A DNA stretch of 64,000 bases from CAVYTF01 sp963708205 (GCA_963708205.1 OY970196.1:3180925-3244924), one strand, 5' to 3'; shown: positions 35,935 to 45,390, numbered from the stretch's first letter. The notes: generated from the letters alone by a model not told the origin. A program made the numbers and translations.

Positions 35935-37464
35935 TTATTTTAAGTATTCTAAATTTATTTTTTCAAGATTTTTTCTTGCCGGTCCTGTCAACACTTCTCC
36001 ATCACAATTAAAACGAGAGCCATGACAAGGGCAATCCCAGCTTTGTTCTGCATTATTCCATTTCACTGTACATTTTATATGCGTGCATGCGGGATTAACT
36101 GCATGAATGTTTCCGATTTTATCTTTATAAAGTCCTAATGTTTTATCTTCATATTTCACAATGCGTGCTTCTTCGTGCGCCAGCTCAGAAAGCTCTTTAA
36201 TTTTTTCAGCCGGAAATAATCCGCCAATTAAATGACTCACTACATCTGCTGCTTCAGAAACAAAACCGCTGAAACCCGCGACAGGCTTTATTCTGTTTGG
36301 ATCATATAATTTTTCGTACTTACTTTTTCCGCTTACAATTAAATCATGTAACAGCAAAGCAGAAATTTGACTATACATCATTCCATTGCCTCCAAAGCCT
36401 GATGCAACAAAAACATTTTCGGGACTGCCCGGTAAATGACCGATATATGCAATGCCATCTGCAGGCTCAAAATATTGCGAAGACCATTTTGATACAACTT
36501 CCTGCACATCAAAATAACCTCTTACATAACTCTCTAATTTCCGTAAGCAATCTTCTGTATTTTCTTCATGCGCTGTCTTATGATCTTTACCTCCTGCAAT
36601 AAAAAAATTTTCTCCATCTATCTCCTGTGTACGATAATAATGATACGGATCTGCCATATCATATGCTGTTGCATCAGGATATTTATTATCTGGAAGCTTT
36701 ACTGCCATTGCATAACTGCGCCATGGAGTGCAGCGGAAATGCAATAAATTAACGCCGGGCGGAATGTGTGTTGCATAGATAATTTGTTTAGAAAAAAAAT
36801 CACCTTTGGAAGTGATGATCTTCAATTCATCACCACTTTCTTCCATATTCAAAGCCCTGCAATGTTGTACGATCATTCCACCATTTTCTTCAAATGCATT
36901 TGCAATACCATACAAATATTTTATCGGATGAAACTGTGCCTGGTTTTCAAAGTGTGCAATTTTGATATAAGGAATCGGCAAGGGACTGTTATTGGTAAAA
37001 TTTACCTGCACACCAACTTCATTCGCAGATTGTACAACATCTTCCAGTTCTTTTGTTTGCTTATCATCGAGCGAAAATAAATAGCCCGGCAGTTCTTTGA
37101 ATTCGCAGTCAATAGTATATTCTTCAATATTTTTTTTGATTAAGTTGATGGCTTCAGCAGCGCCGGTTGCAGCAAGACGCGCATTATCTTCCCCGAAATT
37201 CTTTTTTATTTGGGAATAAGGCGTATCGAAGAAAGTGTTGATGTGCGCCGTTGTTCCGCCTGTGGTGCCAAAACCGAGATTATGGGCTTCAATCACCAAA
37301 CATTTTTTCCCGGACTTTTGTAAAAGCAAACCTGTTGAAATGCCTGTAATGCCACCGCCAATAATTATAACATCATACAATTGTTTAGCGGTAGATTTAT
37401 TTTTTATTTCATAGGCAGGCATTCCGTTTTGCCACAAACTTTTGCAGGCGCCGTCTCTTTTCAT
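35935..37464 (-). CDS. FAD-dependent oxidoreductase with C-terminal Rieske domain
   Basis: This is a 509-residue two-domain protein. The N-terminal DAO-type flavoprotein begins with the dinucleotide-binding motif VIIIGGGITGISTG (about 31-44) and has the second FAD motif near FVASGFGGNGMMYSQ (about 345-360). The C-terminal Rieske domain (about 420-509) has its [2Fe-2S] ligands in CTHIKC and CPCHGSRF. This architecture (glycine oxidase-like plus Rieske) is common in soil bacteria. The substrate is unknown, and electron transfer from amine substrate to FAD to iron-sulfur centre is inferred. It follows the DUF72 gene by 20 bp on the same strand. Confidence 0.9.
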   Translation of the reverse strand: MKRDGACKSLWQNGMPAYEIKNKSTAKQLYDVIIIGGGITGISTGLLLQKSGKKCLVIEAHNLGFGTTGGTTAHINTFFDTPYSQIKKNFGEDNARLAATGAAEAINLIKKNIEEYTIDCEFKELPGYLFSLDDKQTKELEDVVQSANEVGVQVNFTNNSPLPIPYIKIAHFENQAQFHPIKYLYGIANAFEENGGMIVQHCRALNMEESGDELKIITSKGDFFSKQIIYATHIPPGVNLLHFRCTPWRSYAMAVKLPDNKYPDATAYDMADPYHYYRTQEIDGENFFIAGGKDHKTAHEENTEDCLRKLESYVRGYFDVQEVVSKWSSQYFEPADGIAYIGHLPGSPENVFVASGFGGNGMMYSQISALLLHDLIVSGKSKYEKLYDPNRIKPVAGFSGFVSEAADVVSHLIGGLFPAEKIKELSELAHEEARIVKYEDKTLGLYKDKIGNIHAVNPACTHIKCTVKWNNAEQSWDCPCHGSRFNCDGEVLTGPARKNLEKINLEYLK

Positions 37465-37484
37465 AAGTTGATTTTAAATGACAA

Positions 37485-38231
37485 TTATTCTTCTACCATT
37501 CTTTTTAAAGTGATTCCATTTTTTATTGCGTAGCCAAAAATATCATTGTTGAAAAAAACCCAAATTGTATGCCCTTCTTTTTTCCATTGTTTAAAAAGCG
37601 CAGCAAATTTTTGGAGTGTTTCATCATCATAATCGGATGCATATAATTCTTTCGGACCGTGAAAGCGCACGTAAATATTTTTTGCTGTTACCGTTTCCGC
37701 GTACGGAAACCTTTTACCTGATTGAGATATAACGAACGCCATATCATATTTAGTCATTAAAGTAAGGCTTTCTTCTTCCATCCACGTTGCATGTCGAACC
37801 TCCATTGCAAAACTATATTCTCGATATTTCTTTTTAAGAACAGTGTAAAAATTTTCAACCACATCATAATTAAATTTCAACGTTGGCGGCAATTGTACGA
37901 GTACAGGACCCATTTTATTTTTCATCGGCTCAAATATTTCAAAGAATCTTTCGAGCGGTTCTTCCGGTTCATTCAATCTTTTAAAGTGCGTTAAATATTT
38001 GCTCATTTTGGGGCAGAAAAGAAAATTATCAGGCACTTTTTTTACCCAATTTTCGACCGTTTCTTTTTTAGGTAAATGATAAAAACTTGAATTGATTTCT
38101 GTGATCGAAAAAGTTTTTGTATAATACAAAAGCCATTCGGTGCTTTTCAAATCAAGAGGATAAAATATTTCTTTCCAGTGCTTATAACTCCATCCTGAAG
38201 TGCCGATAAATATTGCATTTCTTTTCAACAA
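37485..38231 (-). CDS. DUF72 family protein
   Basis: This is a 248-residue cytoplasmic protein of the DUF72 (YecE-like) TIM-barrel family. Recognised blocks are IGTSGWSYKHW at the start, ITEINSSFYHLPK, WVKKVPDNFLFCPKM, LGPVLVQLPP-like (MGPVLVQLPPTLKFN), AMEVRHATW and VYVRFHGP-like (IYVRFHGPKELY). The biochemical role is unknown. The frame has no ATG at its start; TTG at 38229-38231 (or the next TTG) is the most likely initiator, because the conserved domain begins about nine residues later. It is probably co-transcribed with the FAD/Rieske gene. Confidence 0.85.
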   Translation of the reverse strand: MLKRNAIFIGTSGWSYKHWKEIFYPLDLKSTEWLLYYTKTFSITEINSSFYHLPKKETVENWVKKVPDNFLFCPKMSKYLTHFKRLNEPEEPLERFFEIFEPMKNKMGPVLVQLPPTLKFNYDVVENFYTVLKKKYREYSFAMEVRHATWMEEESLTLMTKYDMAFVISQSGKRFPYAETVTAKNIYVRFHGPKELYASDYDDETLQKFAALFKQWKKEGHTIWVFFNNDIFGYAIKNGITLKRMVEE

Positions 38232-38313
38232 AATTTTTTTAATAATTGTTGCAACTAAAATGCCTAAGCATTTTATGGCATGAAATTTTATTTAAAATAG
38301 AAAAATAATTTTT

Positions 38314-38769
38314 ATGCAAACAACTTCAGAAACAGCCGAAATTTTAAACGACCTTATACAAATAAATAATGACCGTATTGTGGGTTATGAACGCGCATTA
38401 AAAGAATTAAAAGACGATGACGATGATCTTAAAACTTTATTTGAAGGTTTTATAGATGAAAGCCGTCAAAATAAAATGGCATTGGGAACAGAGGTTGAAG
38501 TTGCAGGCGAAGACATGGATGAAGGAACTACTGCAAGCGGAAAAATTTATCGTGCATGGATGGATGTAAAAAATGCATTCACCGGAAACACAAGGCATCA
38601 AATTTTAGCAAGCTGCGAATTTGGTGAAGATGCTGCACAAAAGGCTTACACCACTGCAATGGAGAGTGATAACCTTCCGGCTTACCTTAAAGAAATGATT
38701 GCGGAACAACAGAAAAAATTAAAAGAAGCCCATGATGAAGTGAAAGCGCTTCGTGATGCGACTAAGTAA
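38314..38769 (+). CDS. PA2169-family (DUF2383) four-helix protein
   Basis: This is a 151-residue cytoplasmic protein of the PA2169/DUF2383 family. The four-helix ferritin-like pattern is clear: ILNDLIQINNDRIVGYERAL, LKTLFEGFIDESRQNK, IYRAWMDVKNAFTGN, then ILASCEFGEDAAQKAYTTAM and the last helix IAEQQKKLKEAHDEVKALRD. These proteins are stress-associated and may bind metal through the helix Glu/His residues, but the function is not proven. It is a single gene with a strong terminator. It shares its neighbourhood with the DUF892 gene, suggesting a general-stress cluster. Confidence 0.88.
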   Translation: MQTTSETAEILNDLIQINNDRIVGYERALKELKDDDDDLKTLFEGFIDESRQNKMALGTEVEVAGEDMDEGTTASGKIYRAWMDVKNAFTGNTRHQILASCEFGEDAAQKAYTTAMESDNLPAYLKEMIAEQQKKLKEAHDEVKALRDATK

Positions 38770-38794
38770 AAAGCTAACCTGTAAATTAAGAATC

Positions 38795-38820
38795 GGAGCA
38801 AGCTATTGCTCCTTTTTTTA
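38795..38820 (+). terminator. Rho-independent terminator
   Basis: GGAGCA pairs with TGCTCC over AGCTAT and is followed by seven T. It ends the PA2169-family gene. Confidence 0.88.
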
Positions 38821-39918
38821 TTATAAATTTTCCTGGAACAATTGCATTCCTGTTAATTTATTTTGGATAATTCCTTTGGATTGAATAAGCACTTTTATTT
38901 TATTTCCCATATCTGTTAGTAAAGTGTAAACTTTCATTACATCATTATTAAATTGTTTTTCCCGGAATGAATTTTCATTTTCTCTGATAAAGGAATTAAT
39001 GCCCAATGCGCGCAAAAAATAAGATTGGCCACAATAACCGCAATGCGCTAAACCATACTTTAATCCTGCAATATACAGTGCAGAAAAATTTACATGAGCA
39101 GTGATGTCCTGCTCGCCAATATGCATGTATGGATTATTATTTCTGCTATGATGGTAATAACACAAAAGCGTACCTGCATTTCTTTTGGCATCGTATAATT
39201 CATTTTTAGCAAAACCATAATCTATTGTGATACAAAAACCTTTGGAGAGCACCGCTGCAACTTCTTTTATCCATTCTGTTGCGTGAAGATTTAGTTCAGT
39301 TCTATAACCTTTGGGCAACGAAATATTTTGATCTGAAAAATAATTTTTCAATTCATCAGAAGCCGGTAATAATATTTCTGCAAAGTTATTATCATAATCT
39401 AAAAATACTTCCATCAATTGATCCTGCATTACCACAACATGCACCGGTAAATTATCAATAAATTCATTGGCAATGATGCATCCTTTTATAGGTTTTAAAT
39501 CTATTGAAGAATGTACATATTTTATTTTAGCAGAAAATATTTCATCATCCTTTTGTTCTGGTGCATATTGTTTTTTTTCGATGATGGTATAAGTAAGATG
39601 ATCAAATAATTTTTTATCCTTTTGAAGATATGTGAGAATGTGTTTGCATAAGCTGCCATTGCCACCGCCATATTCAACAATATCAAAATTTTCTTCGCCT
39701 GATAAACGCCACATTTCTTCTAACTGTTTTCCTAACATTGCTCCAAATAAATGAGAAAGCGCAGGGCTTGTATAATAATCTCCCGAAGCGCCAATTTTAA
39801 CTTTATCATTCGTATAATAACCGAGGTGCGGAAAATATAAAGCAATTTCCATAAAATCATGAAAAGAAATCGGACCATCTTTTTTTATCTTACAAATAAT
39901 TATTTCTGTAAGAGTCAT
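38821..39918 (-). CDS. SAM-dependent methyltransferase (COG1565 / NDUFAF7-like)
   Basis: This is a 365-residue protein of the SAM-dependent MidA/NDUFAF7 family. It begins TLTEIIICKIKKDGPISFHDFME, then YFPHLGYY, YYTSPALSHLFG, and the SAM loop VEYGGGNGSL (about 85). Later blocks are IIANEFIDNLPVH and CITIDYGFAKNEL, and TAHVNFSAL near the C-terminus. In mitochondria the homologue dimethylates an arginine of complex I; the bacterial substrate is not known. I start at the ATG at 39916-39918. An ATG at 39970-39972 would add 18 residues that do not resemble the family. Confidence 0.85.
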   Translation of the reverse strand: MTLTEIIICKIKKDGPISFHDFMEIALYFPHLGYYTNDKVKIGASGDYYTSPALSHLFGAMLGKQLEEMWRLSGEENFDIVEYGGGNGSLCKHILTYLQKDKKLFDHLTYTIIEKKQYAPEQKDDEIFSAKIKYVHSSIDLKPIKGCIIANEFIDNLPVHVVVMQDQLMEVFLDYDNNFAEILLPASDELKNYFSDQNISLPKGYRTELNLHATEWIKEVAAVLSKGFCITIDYGFAKNELYDAKRNAGTLLCYYHHSRNNNPYMHIGEQDITAHVNFSALYIAGLKYGLAHCGYCGQSYFLRALGINSFIRENENSFREKQFNNDVMKVYTLLTDMGNKIKVLIQSKGIIQNKLTGMQLFQENL

Positions 39919-40017
39919 AGAAACAAATTTTGAATAATTAACTTTAATAACTCTTTCTATTAAGAGAATCATACCAGTTTTTAGTAAAAAATATATACAC
40001 TGATTAAAAGTATATTT

Positions 40018-40788
40018 ATGAAAATAGCTACCTATAATGTGAATGGTGTTAATGGTCGTTTGCCCGTGCTGCTTCGATGGCTTAATGAAAGCAAACCCGA
40101 TATTGTTTGTTTGCAGGAACTAAAAGCGCCACAGGAAAAATTTCCTGAAAAAGCCATTGCTGACGCGGGTTACAATGCAATCTGGCATGGACAAAAAAGC
40201 TGGAACGGTGTGGCTATTCTTTCGCGCGATTTACATATTGAGGAAGTGAGAAGAGCTTTGCCCGGCGATCCTGAAGACAGTCACAGCCGATACATTGAAG
40301 CAGTTGTGAATGATATGATCATCGGATGTTTGTATTTACCAAATGGCAATCCTGCGCCGGGACCAAAATTTGATTATAAATTGAAATGGTTTCAAAGATT
40401 AACGGAGCACGCTGAAACATTGTTAGCTGCTGATAAACCTGTAATATTAACGGGAGATTTTAATGTAATGCCAACCGAGCTTGATGTGTACAAACCTGAG
40501 CGTTGGGTGAATGATGCATTGTTTCGGCCCGAAACCAGGTTGGCATTTAAAAACTTAGTGGCGCAGGGATGGATTGACGCAATTCGCATGTTGTATCCGG
40601 ATGAAAAAATTTATACATTTTGGGATTATTTCAGAAATGCTTTTGGAAGAGATGCAGGCTTGCGCATAGATCATTTTTTGCTAAGTAAACATTTTAAAAA
40701 ACGTTTAAAAAAAGCAGGTGTTGACCGTGAGGTTCGTTCATGGGAAAAGACAAGTGACCACGCTCCTGTTTGGATTGAGTTGGAATGA
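40018..40788 (+). CDS. xth: Exodeoxyribonuclease III
   Basis: This is an AP endonuclease / 3'-5' exonuclease of base-excision repair, 256 residues. Signature blocks of the EEP superfamily are in order: MKIATYNVNGVNGR (metal Asn), CLQELKAP (metal Glu), NGNPAPGPKFDYKLKW, GDFNVMPTELD (catalytic Asp-Asn), LRIDHFLLS and SDHAPVWIEL (catalytic Asp-His). The length and motif order match ExoIII. The ATG at 40018 starts directly at the first strand. It converges with the polysaccharide locus across a bidirectional terminator. Confidence 0.95.
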   Translation: MKIATYNVNGVNGRLPVLLRWLNESKPDIVCLQELKAPQEKFPEKAIADAGYNAIWHGQKSWNGVAILSRDLHIEEVRRALPGDPEDSHSRYIEAVVNDMIIGCLYLPNGNPAPGPKFDYKLKWFQRLTEHAETLLAADKPVILTGDFNVMPTELDVYKPERWVNDALFRPETRLAFKNLVAQGWIDAIRMLYPDEKIYTFWDYFRNAFGRDAGLRIDHFLLSKHFKKRLKKAGVDREVRSWEKTSDHAPVWIELE

Positions 40789-40826
40789 TAAATGTACTGA
40801 TTGCTAATTCTTTTAAACTATTGCAT

Positions 40827-40864
40827 AAAAAAAGTTTCACCAAAATACTTGATGAAACTTTTTC
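40827..40864. terminator. Bidirectional terminator closing the polysaccharide locus
   Basis: AAAAAGTTTCA pairs with TGAAACTTTTT, with T-runs on both strands. It separates plus-strand xth from minus-strand fcl and is the expected 3' end of the long leftward locus. Confidence 0.75.
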
Positions 40865-40874
40865 TTATAAAGAA

Positions 40875-41807
40875 TTAGAAACTGTTGTTGCTGATTACTT
40901 CTTCATAAACTTTTTTAATGCCATCTTCCAAAGAAATATTTGCTTTCCACCCAAGGTTATTTATTTTAGAAACATCCAATAACTTTCTTGGAGTGCCATC
41001 TGGTTTTGAAGGATTTGTTTTGATATTTCCTTCATAATTTGTTATTTCTTTTATCAGCTCAGCCAAATCAAAAATTGAAATATCATTTCCTGTTCCAACA
41101 TTTATTATCTCATCATCATTGTAATTATTCATAAGAAAATAAACTGCCTCAGCGAGATCATCAACATGTAAAAACTCCCGCTTTGGTTTTCCTGAGCCCC
41201 AAATTTCAACAAAAGATTTTTCTTCTTTTTTTGCGGTGATAAATTTTCTTAACAAAGCAGGAAGCACATGCGAATTTTCCAGATCATAATTATCATTCGG
41301 TCCGTATAAATTTGTTGGCATTACTGAAATAAAATTGCATCCATACTGGGCACGATAAGCATTGCACAATTCAATGCCTGCAATCTTTGCAATGGCATAC
41401 GGTTGATTGGTTGGCTCTAATAATCCTGTTAATAAATAATCTTCCTTCAAAGGCTGCGGCGCTAATTTTGGATAAATGCAGGACGAGCCAAGGAACAATA
41501 ATTTCTTTACTTTATTAAGATAAGAAGCGTGAATGATGTTGGCTTCTATCATCAAATTATCATAAATAAATTCTCCTCTGTAATTATTATTTGCACTCAC
41601 TCCGCCAACTTTTGCAGCAGCCAGAAAAACATGCATAGGTTTTTCTTTTTCAAAAAAAACATTGACTGCTTGCTGGTTTCGCAAGTCTAATTCTGCAGAA
41701 GTTTTTGTAAGAATATTTTCAAATCGTTCTTTACTTAATTTTCTTACAATCGCAGAACCAACCATTCCGCGATGTCCTGCAACATAAATCTTATCAGTCT
41801 TTAGCAT
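40875..41807 (-). CDS. fcl: GDP-L-fucose synthase
   Basis: Fcl (WcaG) epimerises and reduces GDP-4-keto-6-deoxymannose to GDP-L-fucose. It has 310 residues. The NAD(P)-binding start is VAGHRGMVGSAIVRKL. The catalytic Ser of GSSCIYPK and the YxxxK pair in YAIAKIAG are present, followed by MPTNLYGPNDNYDLENSHVLPAL. I start at the ATG at 41805-41807, one codon after an in-frame TTG. It follows gmd with a 3-bp gap, so the two are translationally close. It is the last gene of the leftward polysaccharide locus. Confidence 0.95.
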   Translation of the reverse strand: MLKTDKIYVAGHRGMVGSAIVRKLSKERFENILTKTSAELDLRNQQAVNVFFEKEKPMHVFLAAAKVGGVSANNNYRGEFIYDNLMIEANIIHASYLNKVKKLLFLGSSCIYPKLAPQPLKEDYLLTGLLEPTNQPYAIAKIAGIELCNAYRAQYGCNFISVMPTNLYGPNDNYDLENSHVLPALLRKFITAKKEEKSFVEIWGSGKPKREFLHVDDLAEAVYFLMNNYNDDEIINVGTGNDISIFDLAELIKEITNYEGNIKTNPSKPDGTPRKLLDVSKINNLGWKANISLEDGIKKVYEEVISNNSF

Positions 41808-41810
41808 CAA

Positions 41811-42926
41811 TTATTCGTGCTGATTTTTAATAGTGAAACCCGCATCCTTCAAGAGCTTTTGCTGTTTGAATAATTCTACATCAGCTTCCACCATTTCTTT
41901 CACAAGTGAAGCGAGATCATACTTTGGCTGCCAGTTTAATTTGTGTTTTGCTTTTGATGCATCGCCAATTAAAATATCAACTTCTGCAGGTCGAAAATAA
42001 GCAGCATCAACAGCAACAATTTCTTTGCCCTTTTCTAACTGATAATTTTCATTCTTGCATGCAGCAACATATCCCTTCTCACCAATTCCTTCGCCTTTAA
42101 ATTCTACTTCAATCCCAACTTCTGCAAAAGCCATTCGTATAAATTCTCTTACAGCAGTGGTAACGCCGGTTGCAATTACAAAATCTTCCGGTTTGTCCTG
42201 CTGCAGCATCAGCCACATAGCTTCTACATAATCTTTTGCATGTCCCCAATCGCGCTTTGCATCAAGGTTTCCCATAAACAATTTTTCTTCTAAACCCAAA
42301 GCAATTTGCGCAACACCGCGAGTAATTTTTCTTGTCACAAAAGTTTCACCCCGCAACGGACTTTCATGATTGAAAAGAATACCGTTGCATGCAAACATGT
42401 TATAGGCTTCACGATAATTTACAGTGATCCAATATCCATACAACTTTGCAACACCATAAGGCGAGCGCGGATAAAAAGGTGTCGTTTCTTTCTGCGGTAT
42501 TTCCTGTACCAAACCATACAACTCCGAAGTAGATGCCTGGTAAAATTTTGTTTTTTTTGTAAGATCTAATAAACGAATCGCTTCAAGCAAACGCAACGTG
42601 CCAATGCCATCAGCGTTTCCGGTGTATTCGGGAGTATCAAAACTAACTTTCACATGACTCATCGCACCGAGATTATAAATTTCATCCGGTTGCACCTGTT
42701 GAATAATTCTTATCAAATTAGTTGAGTCCGTTAAGTCGCCGTAATGCAAAATAAAACGAACATTTTTTTCATGCAGATCATGATACAAATGATCTATCCG
42801 TTGTGTATTGAACAAAGAACTGCGCCGCTTTATGCCATGAACTTCATACCCTTTAGACAATAAAAGTTCTGCAAGATAAGCGCCATCCTGCCCTGTGATA
42901 CCTGTGATTAAAGCTTTTTTATGCAA
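41811..42926 (-). CDS. gmd: GDP-mannose 4,6-dehydratase
   Basis: Gmd makes GDP-4-keto-6-deoxymannose from GDP-mannose, the first step to GDP-L-fucose. It has 371 residues. The Rossmann start is ALITGITGQDGAYLAELL. Active-site blocks are ASTSELYGLVQEIPQ with the catalytic Thr/Glu and YGVAKLYGYW with the YxxxK pair, then FNHESPLRG. There is no in-frame ATG: the initiator appears to be TTG at 42924-42926, because the conserved sequence begins three codons later and a stop codon lies four codons upstream. manB/manC for GDP-mannose supply are not in the window. Confidence 0.95.
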   Translation of the reverse strand: MHKKALITGITGQDGAYLAELLLSKGYEVHGIKRRSSLFNTQRIDHLYHDLHEKNVRFILHYGDLTDSTNLIRIIQQVQPDEIYNLGAMSHVKVSFDTPEYTGNADGIGTLRLLEAIRLLDLTKKTKFYQASTSELYGLVQEIPQKETTPFYPRSPYGVAKLYGYWITVNYREAYNMFACNGILFNHESPLRGETFVTRKITRGVAQIALGLEEKLFMGNLDAKRDWGHAKDYVEAMWLMLQQDKPEDFVIATGVTTAVREFIRMAFAEVGIEVEFKGEGIGEKGYVAACKNENYQLEKGKEIVAVDAAYFRPAEVDILIGDASKAKHKLNWQPKYDLASLVKEMVEADVELFKQQKLLKDAGFTIKNQHE

Positions 42927-42980
42927 ATTGTAAGATTAAGTTTAAAAAATGATTGTAAAAATTGTGGTGTAAAAATATAT

Positions 42981-44210
42981 TCATTCAACAATACCAACTT
43001 CTTTTAAATAATTTTCTGTTACTGAAGATTGATATAAAAAATGCTGCGCATATTGAAAGGCATTGTTTGAAAATTCATTTCGTAAGGTATTGTTTCTATC
43101 CAATTCATCAATCGCATTGTATAATTGTTTTGCATCAGGTTGAATAAGACAGCCGCAATTATTTTGCAAAATAATATTGTACAATGATGTACCCTCAACG
43201 GCTGTAACGATTGCACAGCCGCCTATTCCAAGAATGTTGGTGAGTTTTGATGGTAGAAAAAAATCACTACCACTTTCTTTTTGAATAACGAGGTGAATAT
43301 AAGCGGCATTCAGCATTTCATTAAATTCTTTCAATGGCATTAATGAAAAAAAAACTACGTTTTGTAATGATTGCGCTGCTGCTTTTTCTTGCAAGATTTT
43401 TTTATAAGGACCTTCACCGGATATCACAAAAACAAGATCGTTACGGTTTACAAATTGAGCAGCCGCTTCCAGAATTATTTCAAGACCCTGCTTCTCACCT
43501 ATTGCGCCTGAGTAAAAAATTATTTTCTTGTTGTGTAATAATTCATTCTTGATGATTGGTTTCGGATTGATTGGATAAATATTCGTATTGTTTATCCAGT
43601 TAGGAAAAAGGATACACTCTTTTAACCTAGAAGATTTTTTCAAAACTTTTTCACGCATGCCTTCAGAAATAGTAGAGACATGGTTTACATTGTTCAATAC
43701 AAATCTTTCAATTGAGTACAAAAAATTTATCAACGCTTTGCTGCGAACCATTTTTAAATTCTCAGCTGCATCGATCTGCAGATCCTGGATATGATATAAA
43801 ATCACTGTCTTTCGTGAAAAAAAACGATAATATAAGCCAACGAGTCCCAACATAAAAGAAGGCACTGCAATGAAGACAAAATCATATTTCTTTTGAAAAA
43901 TAAATTTTGTAACGACCATCAATACTGTTGAAAAAAAAAATGCATCCTGCAAAAGCCGTTTAAAACCTGTTGGTTTAGCAGGAATATATAAAGGTGTTCT
44001 GTAAACTTTTACTCCGTTTATATTTTCTTTGGTGAACCGGTTGTTTTTATATCCATGAAATAATTTCCATTGCGGATAATAAGGTTTGCCCGTAATAACA
44101 TCAACTTCAAAATGTTTTTCATTGGCAAGATAATTACAAAACTCAGCAGTATATTTTCCGATGCCCGTTAATTCAGGATAATAATTATGACCGATCGCTA
44201 AAATTTTCAT
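42981..44210 (-). CDS. WcaI-like glycosyltransferase (GT4)
   Basis: This is a 409-residue glycosyltransferase of the GT-B fold, resembling WcaI-type colanic-acid fucosyltransferases. It opens MKILAIGHNYYPELTGIGKYT, the typical start, with DVITGKPYYPQWK and VYRTPLYIP shortly after. The C-terminal donor domain has IIFYSGAIGEKQGLEIIL, FVISGEGPY and LPSKLTNILGIGGCAIV in place of the usual E-x7-E. I start at the ATG at 44208-44210; its A overlaps the wcaF stop (4-bp ATGA overlap), showing translational coupling. A much longer open frame upstream only shadows wcaF. The sugar is unknown; fucose is plausible given gmd-fcl. Confidence 0.88.
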   Translation of the reverse strand: MKILAIGHNYYPELTGIGKYTAEFCNYLANEKHFEVDVITGKPYYPQWKLFHGYKNNRFTKENINGVKVYRTPLYIPAKPTGFKRLLQDAFFFSTVLMVVTKFIFQKKYDFVFIAVPSFMLGLVGLYYRFFSRKTVILYHIQDLQIDAAENLKMVRSKALINFLYSIERFVLNNVNHVSTISEGMREKVLKKSSRLKECILFPNWINNTNIYPINPKPIIKNELLHNKKIIFYSGAIGEKQGLEIILEAAAQFVNRNDLVFVISGEGPYKKILQEKAAAQSLQNVVFFSLMPLKEFNEMLNAAYIHLVIQKESGSDFFLPSKLTNILGIGGCAIVTAVEGTSLYNIILQNNCGCLIQPDAKQLYNAIDELDRNNTLRNEFSNNAFQYAQHFLYQSSVTENYLKEVGIVE

Positions 44211-44761
44211 GAAAGAATTTCTCTTTTTCTTACCAAAGCCGCAGGGTTGCCTGCATAAATACTCCATGCTTCCATATCTTTTGTTGCCACTGAATTTACG
44301 GTAAGCACTGCATGTGTCTTGCAAAGAACACCGGCACAAACAACTGCTTTTGCTCCGATCCAAACACCATCTTCCAAAATAATTTTTCCAAGGAGATAAG
44401 GAAAATTTGATTTTTTATAATCATGATTTCCGGTTAATAATAAAGCTCCCTGTGAAATGCAAACATTGTTTCCTATCGCAACATTTTCTAAATTATCAAT
44501 CCACACACTCTCACCAATCCAGCAATTATTTCCGATCGTTAAGCGCCATGGATATTTAATGCGTACCTGTATTTTAATCACCAGTCCTTTTCCTATTGTC
44601 GCTCCGAAAGCCATTAACAGCAATCGTTTGAAAGCTTGCGGCCAGGGAAAGGATGCATTAAAAATAAAATAATTAAAGAACGACCAAAAGATAATTTTCC
44701 ATTTTGGTCCCGCTTTATAATCGCCCGTTGTGAAAGCAGCAAGATCAATATTTCCAGGCAT
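44207..44761 (-). CDS. wcaF: WcaF-like O-acetyltransferase
   Basis: This is a 184-residue left-handed beta-helix acetyltransferase of the WcaF type, which adds acetyl groups to exopolysaccharide sugars such as fucose. The N-terminal segment (about 20-60) is hydrophobic and typical of this subfamily (IIFWSFFNYFIFN, then FKRLLLMAFGATIG). Hexapeptide repeats follow, with LTIGNNCWIGESVWI, NVAIGNNVCISQGALLLTGNHD containing the catalytic His, DGVWIGAKAVVCAG and SIYAGNPAALVRKRE at the end. The start is the ATG at 44759-44761. It is the first gene of the wcaF-wcaI-gmd-fcl group. Confidence 0.88.
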   Translation of the reverse strand: MPGNIDLAAFTTGDYKAGPKWKIIFWSFFNYFIFNASFPWPQAFKRLLLMAFGATIGKGLVIKIQVRIKYPWRLTIGNNCWIGESVWIDNLENVAIGNNVCISQGALLLTGNHDYKKSNFPYLLGKIILEDGVWIGAKAVVCAGVLCKTHAVLTVNSVATKDMEAWSIYAGNPAALVRKREILS

Positions 44762-44818
44762 CAATTTGTTTTATAAATATAAAAAGCACAAAAATTACAC
44801 GAAGAAAAAAAACTGCAA

Positions 44819-44826
44819 TAACTTTG
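44819..44826 (+). promoter_or_regulatory. -7 box of the exosortase gene
   Basis: TAACTTTG matches TAnnTTTG and lies 10 bp before the ATG at 44836, so the transcript would be almost leaderless. This argues for the ATG at 44836 and against the TTG at 44824, which sits inside the box. Confidence 0.45.
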
Positions 44827-44835
44827 AAACACAGC

Positions 44836-45390
44836 ATGAAAAAACTGTCTCATAATTTCAGCGTTTTAAAGTTTGCCATCATCTTCATTATCCTGTACTT
44901 TGGTTTTTATGGTTTGATAGGAATTAGTTTTCCGGGAGGCAAAGTATATTCTGAATTTATTGATAAGGATTTTAATTTGATAAAATGGTACACATTGCTG
45001 TTATCTCATGGAGCTGCATTTTTATTGCATTTATTGGGATACACTGTTTCAGAAAGCAATTATTATGAAGTGCATATTGCCAATGGCGGTGGCGTACTGA
45101 TTGGGTTTTCCTGTCTCGGCGGCGGCGTTATAAGTGCATGGGTTGCTTTTGTAGCTGCGCATAATGATAGCGTATGGCGTTCTTTAAAATGGATCGCGAT
45201 TGGATTACTCGTCATTATATTTTCCAATATGGTGCGCATTGCATTATTGGCATTATTTAATTATAACCATTACAATAGCATACTTAGAATGAATCATCAT
45301 ACGGTGTATAATATCATTTTGTATATCCTCGTTTTTTTACTGGCATTCTGGTATATAAGAAAAACCAACCGATTAGAATTGCAAAGCTGA
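44836..45390 (+). CDS. Exosortase, XrtY type
   Basis: This is a 184-residue multi-pass membrane protein of the exosortase/archaeosortase family, a transpeptidase that cleaves C-terminal sorting signals and attaches proteins to a surface partner. The triad is in place: Cys93 in GFSCLGGG, Arg134 in SNMVRIALL and His154/155 in MNHHTVYN. About five membrane helices are predicted. It is the only plus-strand gene in the 23-kb polysaccharide locus. The setting (Wzy-like polymerase, glycosyltransferase and a PID-CTERM protein) matches what I recall as exosortase Y of Bacteroidota. Its last 18 bp overlap the end of the convergent VanZ-like gene. Confidence 0.85.
   Translation: MKKLSHNFSVLKFAIIFIILYFGFYGLIGISFPGGKVYSEFIDKDFNLIKWYTLLLSHGAAFLLHLLGYTVSESNYYEVHIANGGGVLIGFSCLGGGVISAWVAFVAAHNDSVWRSLKWIAIGLLVIIFSNMVRIALLALFNYNHYNSILRMNHHTVYNIILYILVFLLAFWYIRKTNRLELQS

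Noticed and set aside
44211..44363. N-terminal extension of the WcaI-like glycosyltransferase
   Set aside because: The extra 51 codons lie entirely within wcaF in another frame and have no similarity to glycosyltransferases; the ATGA overlap supports the shorter start.
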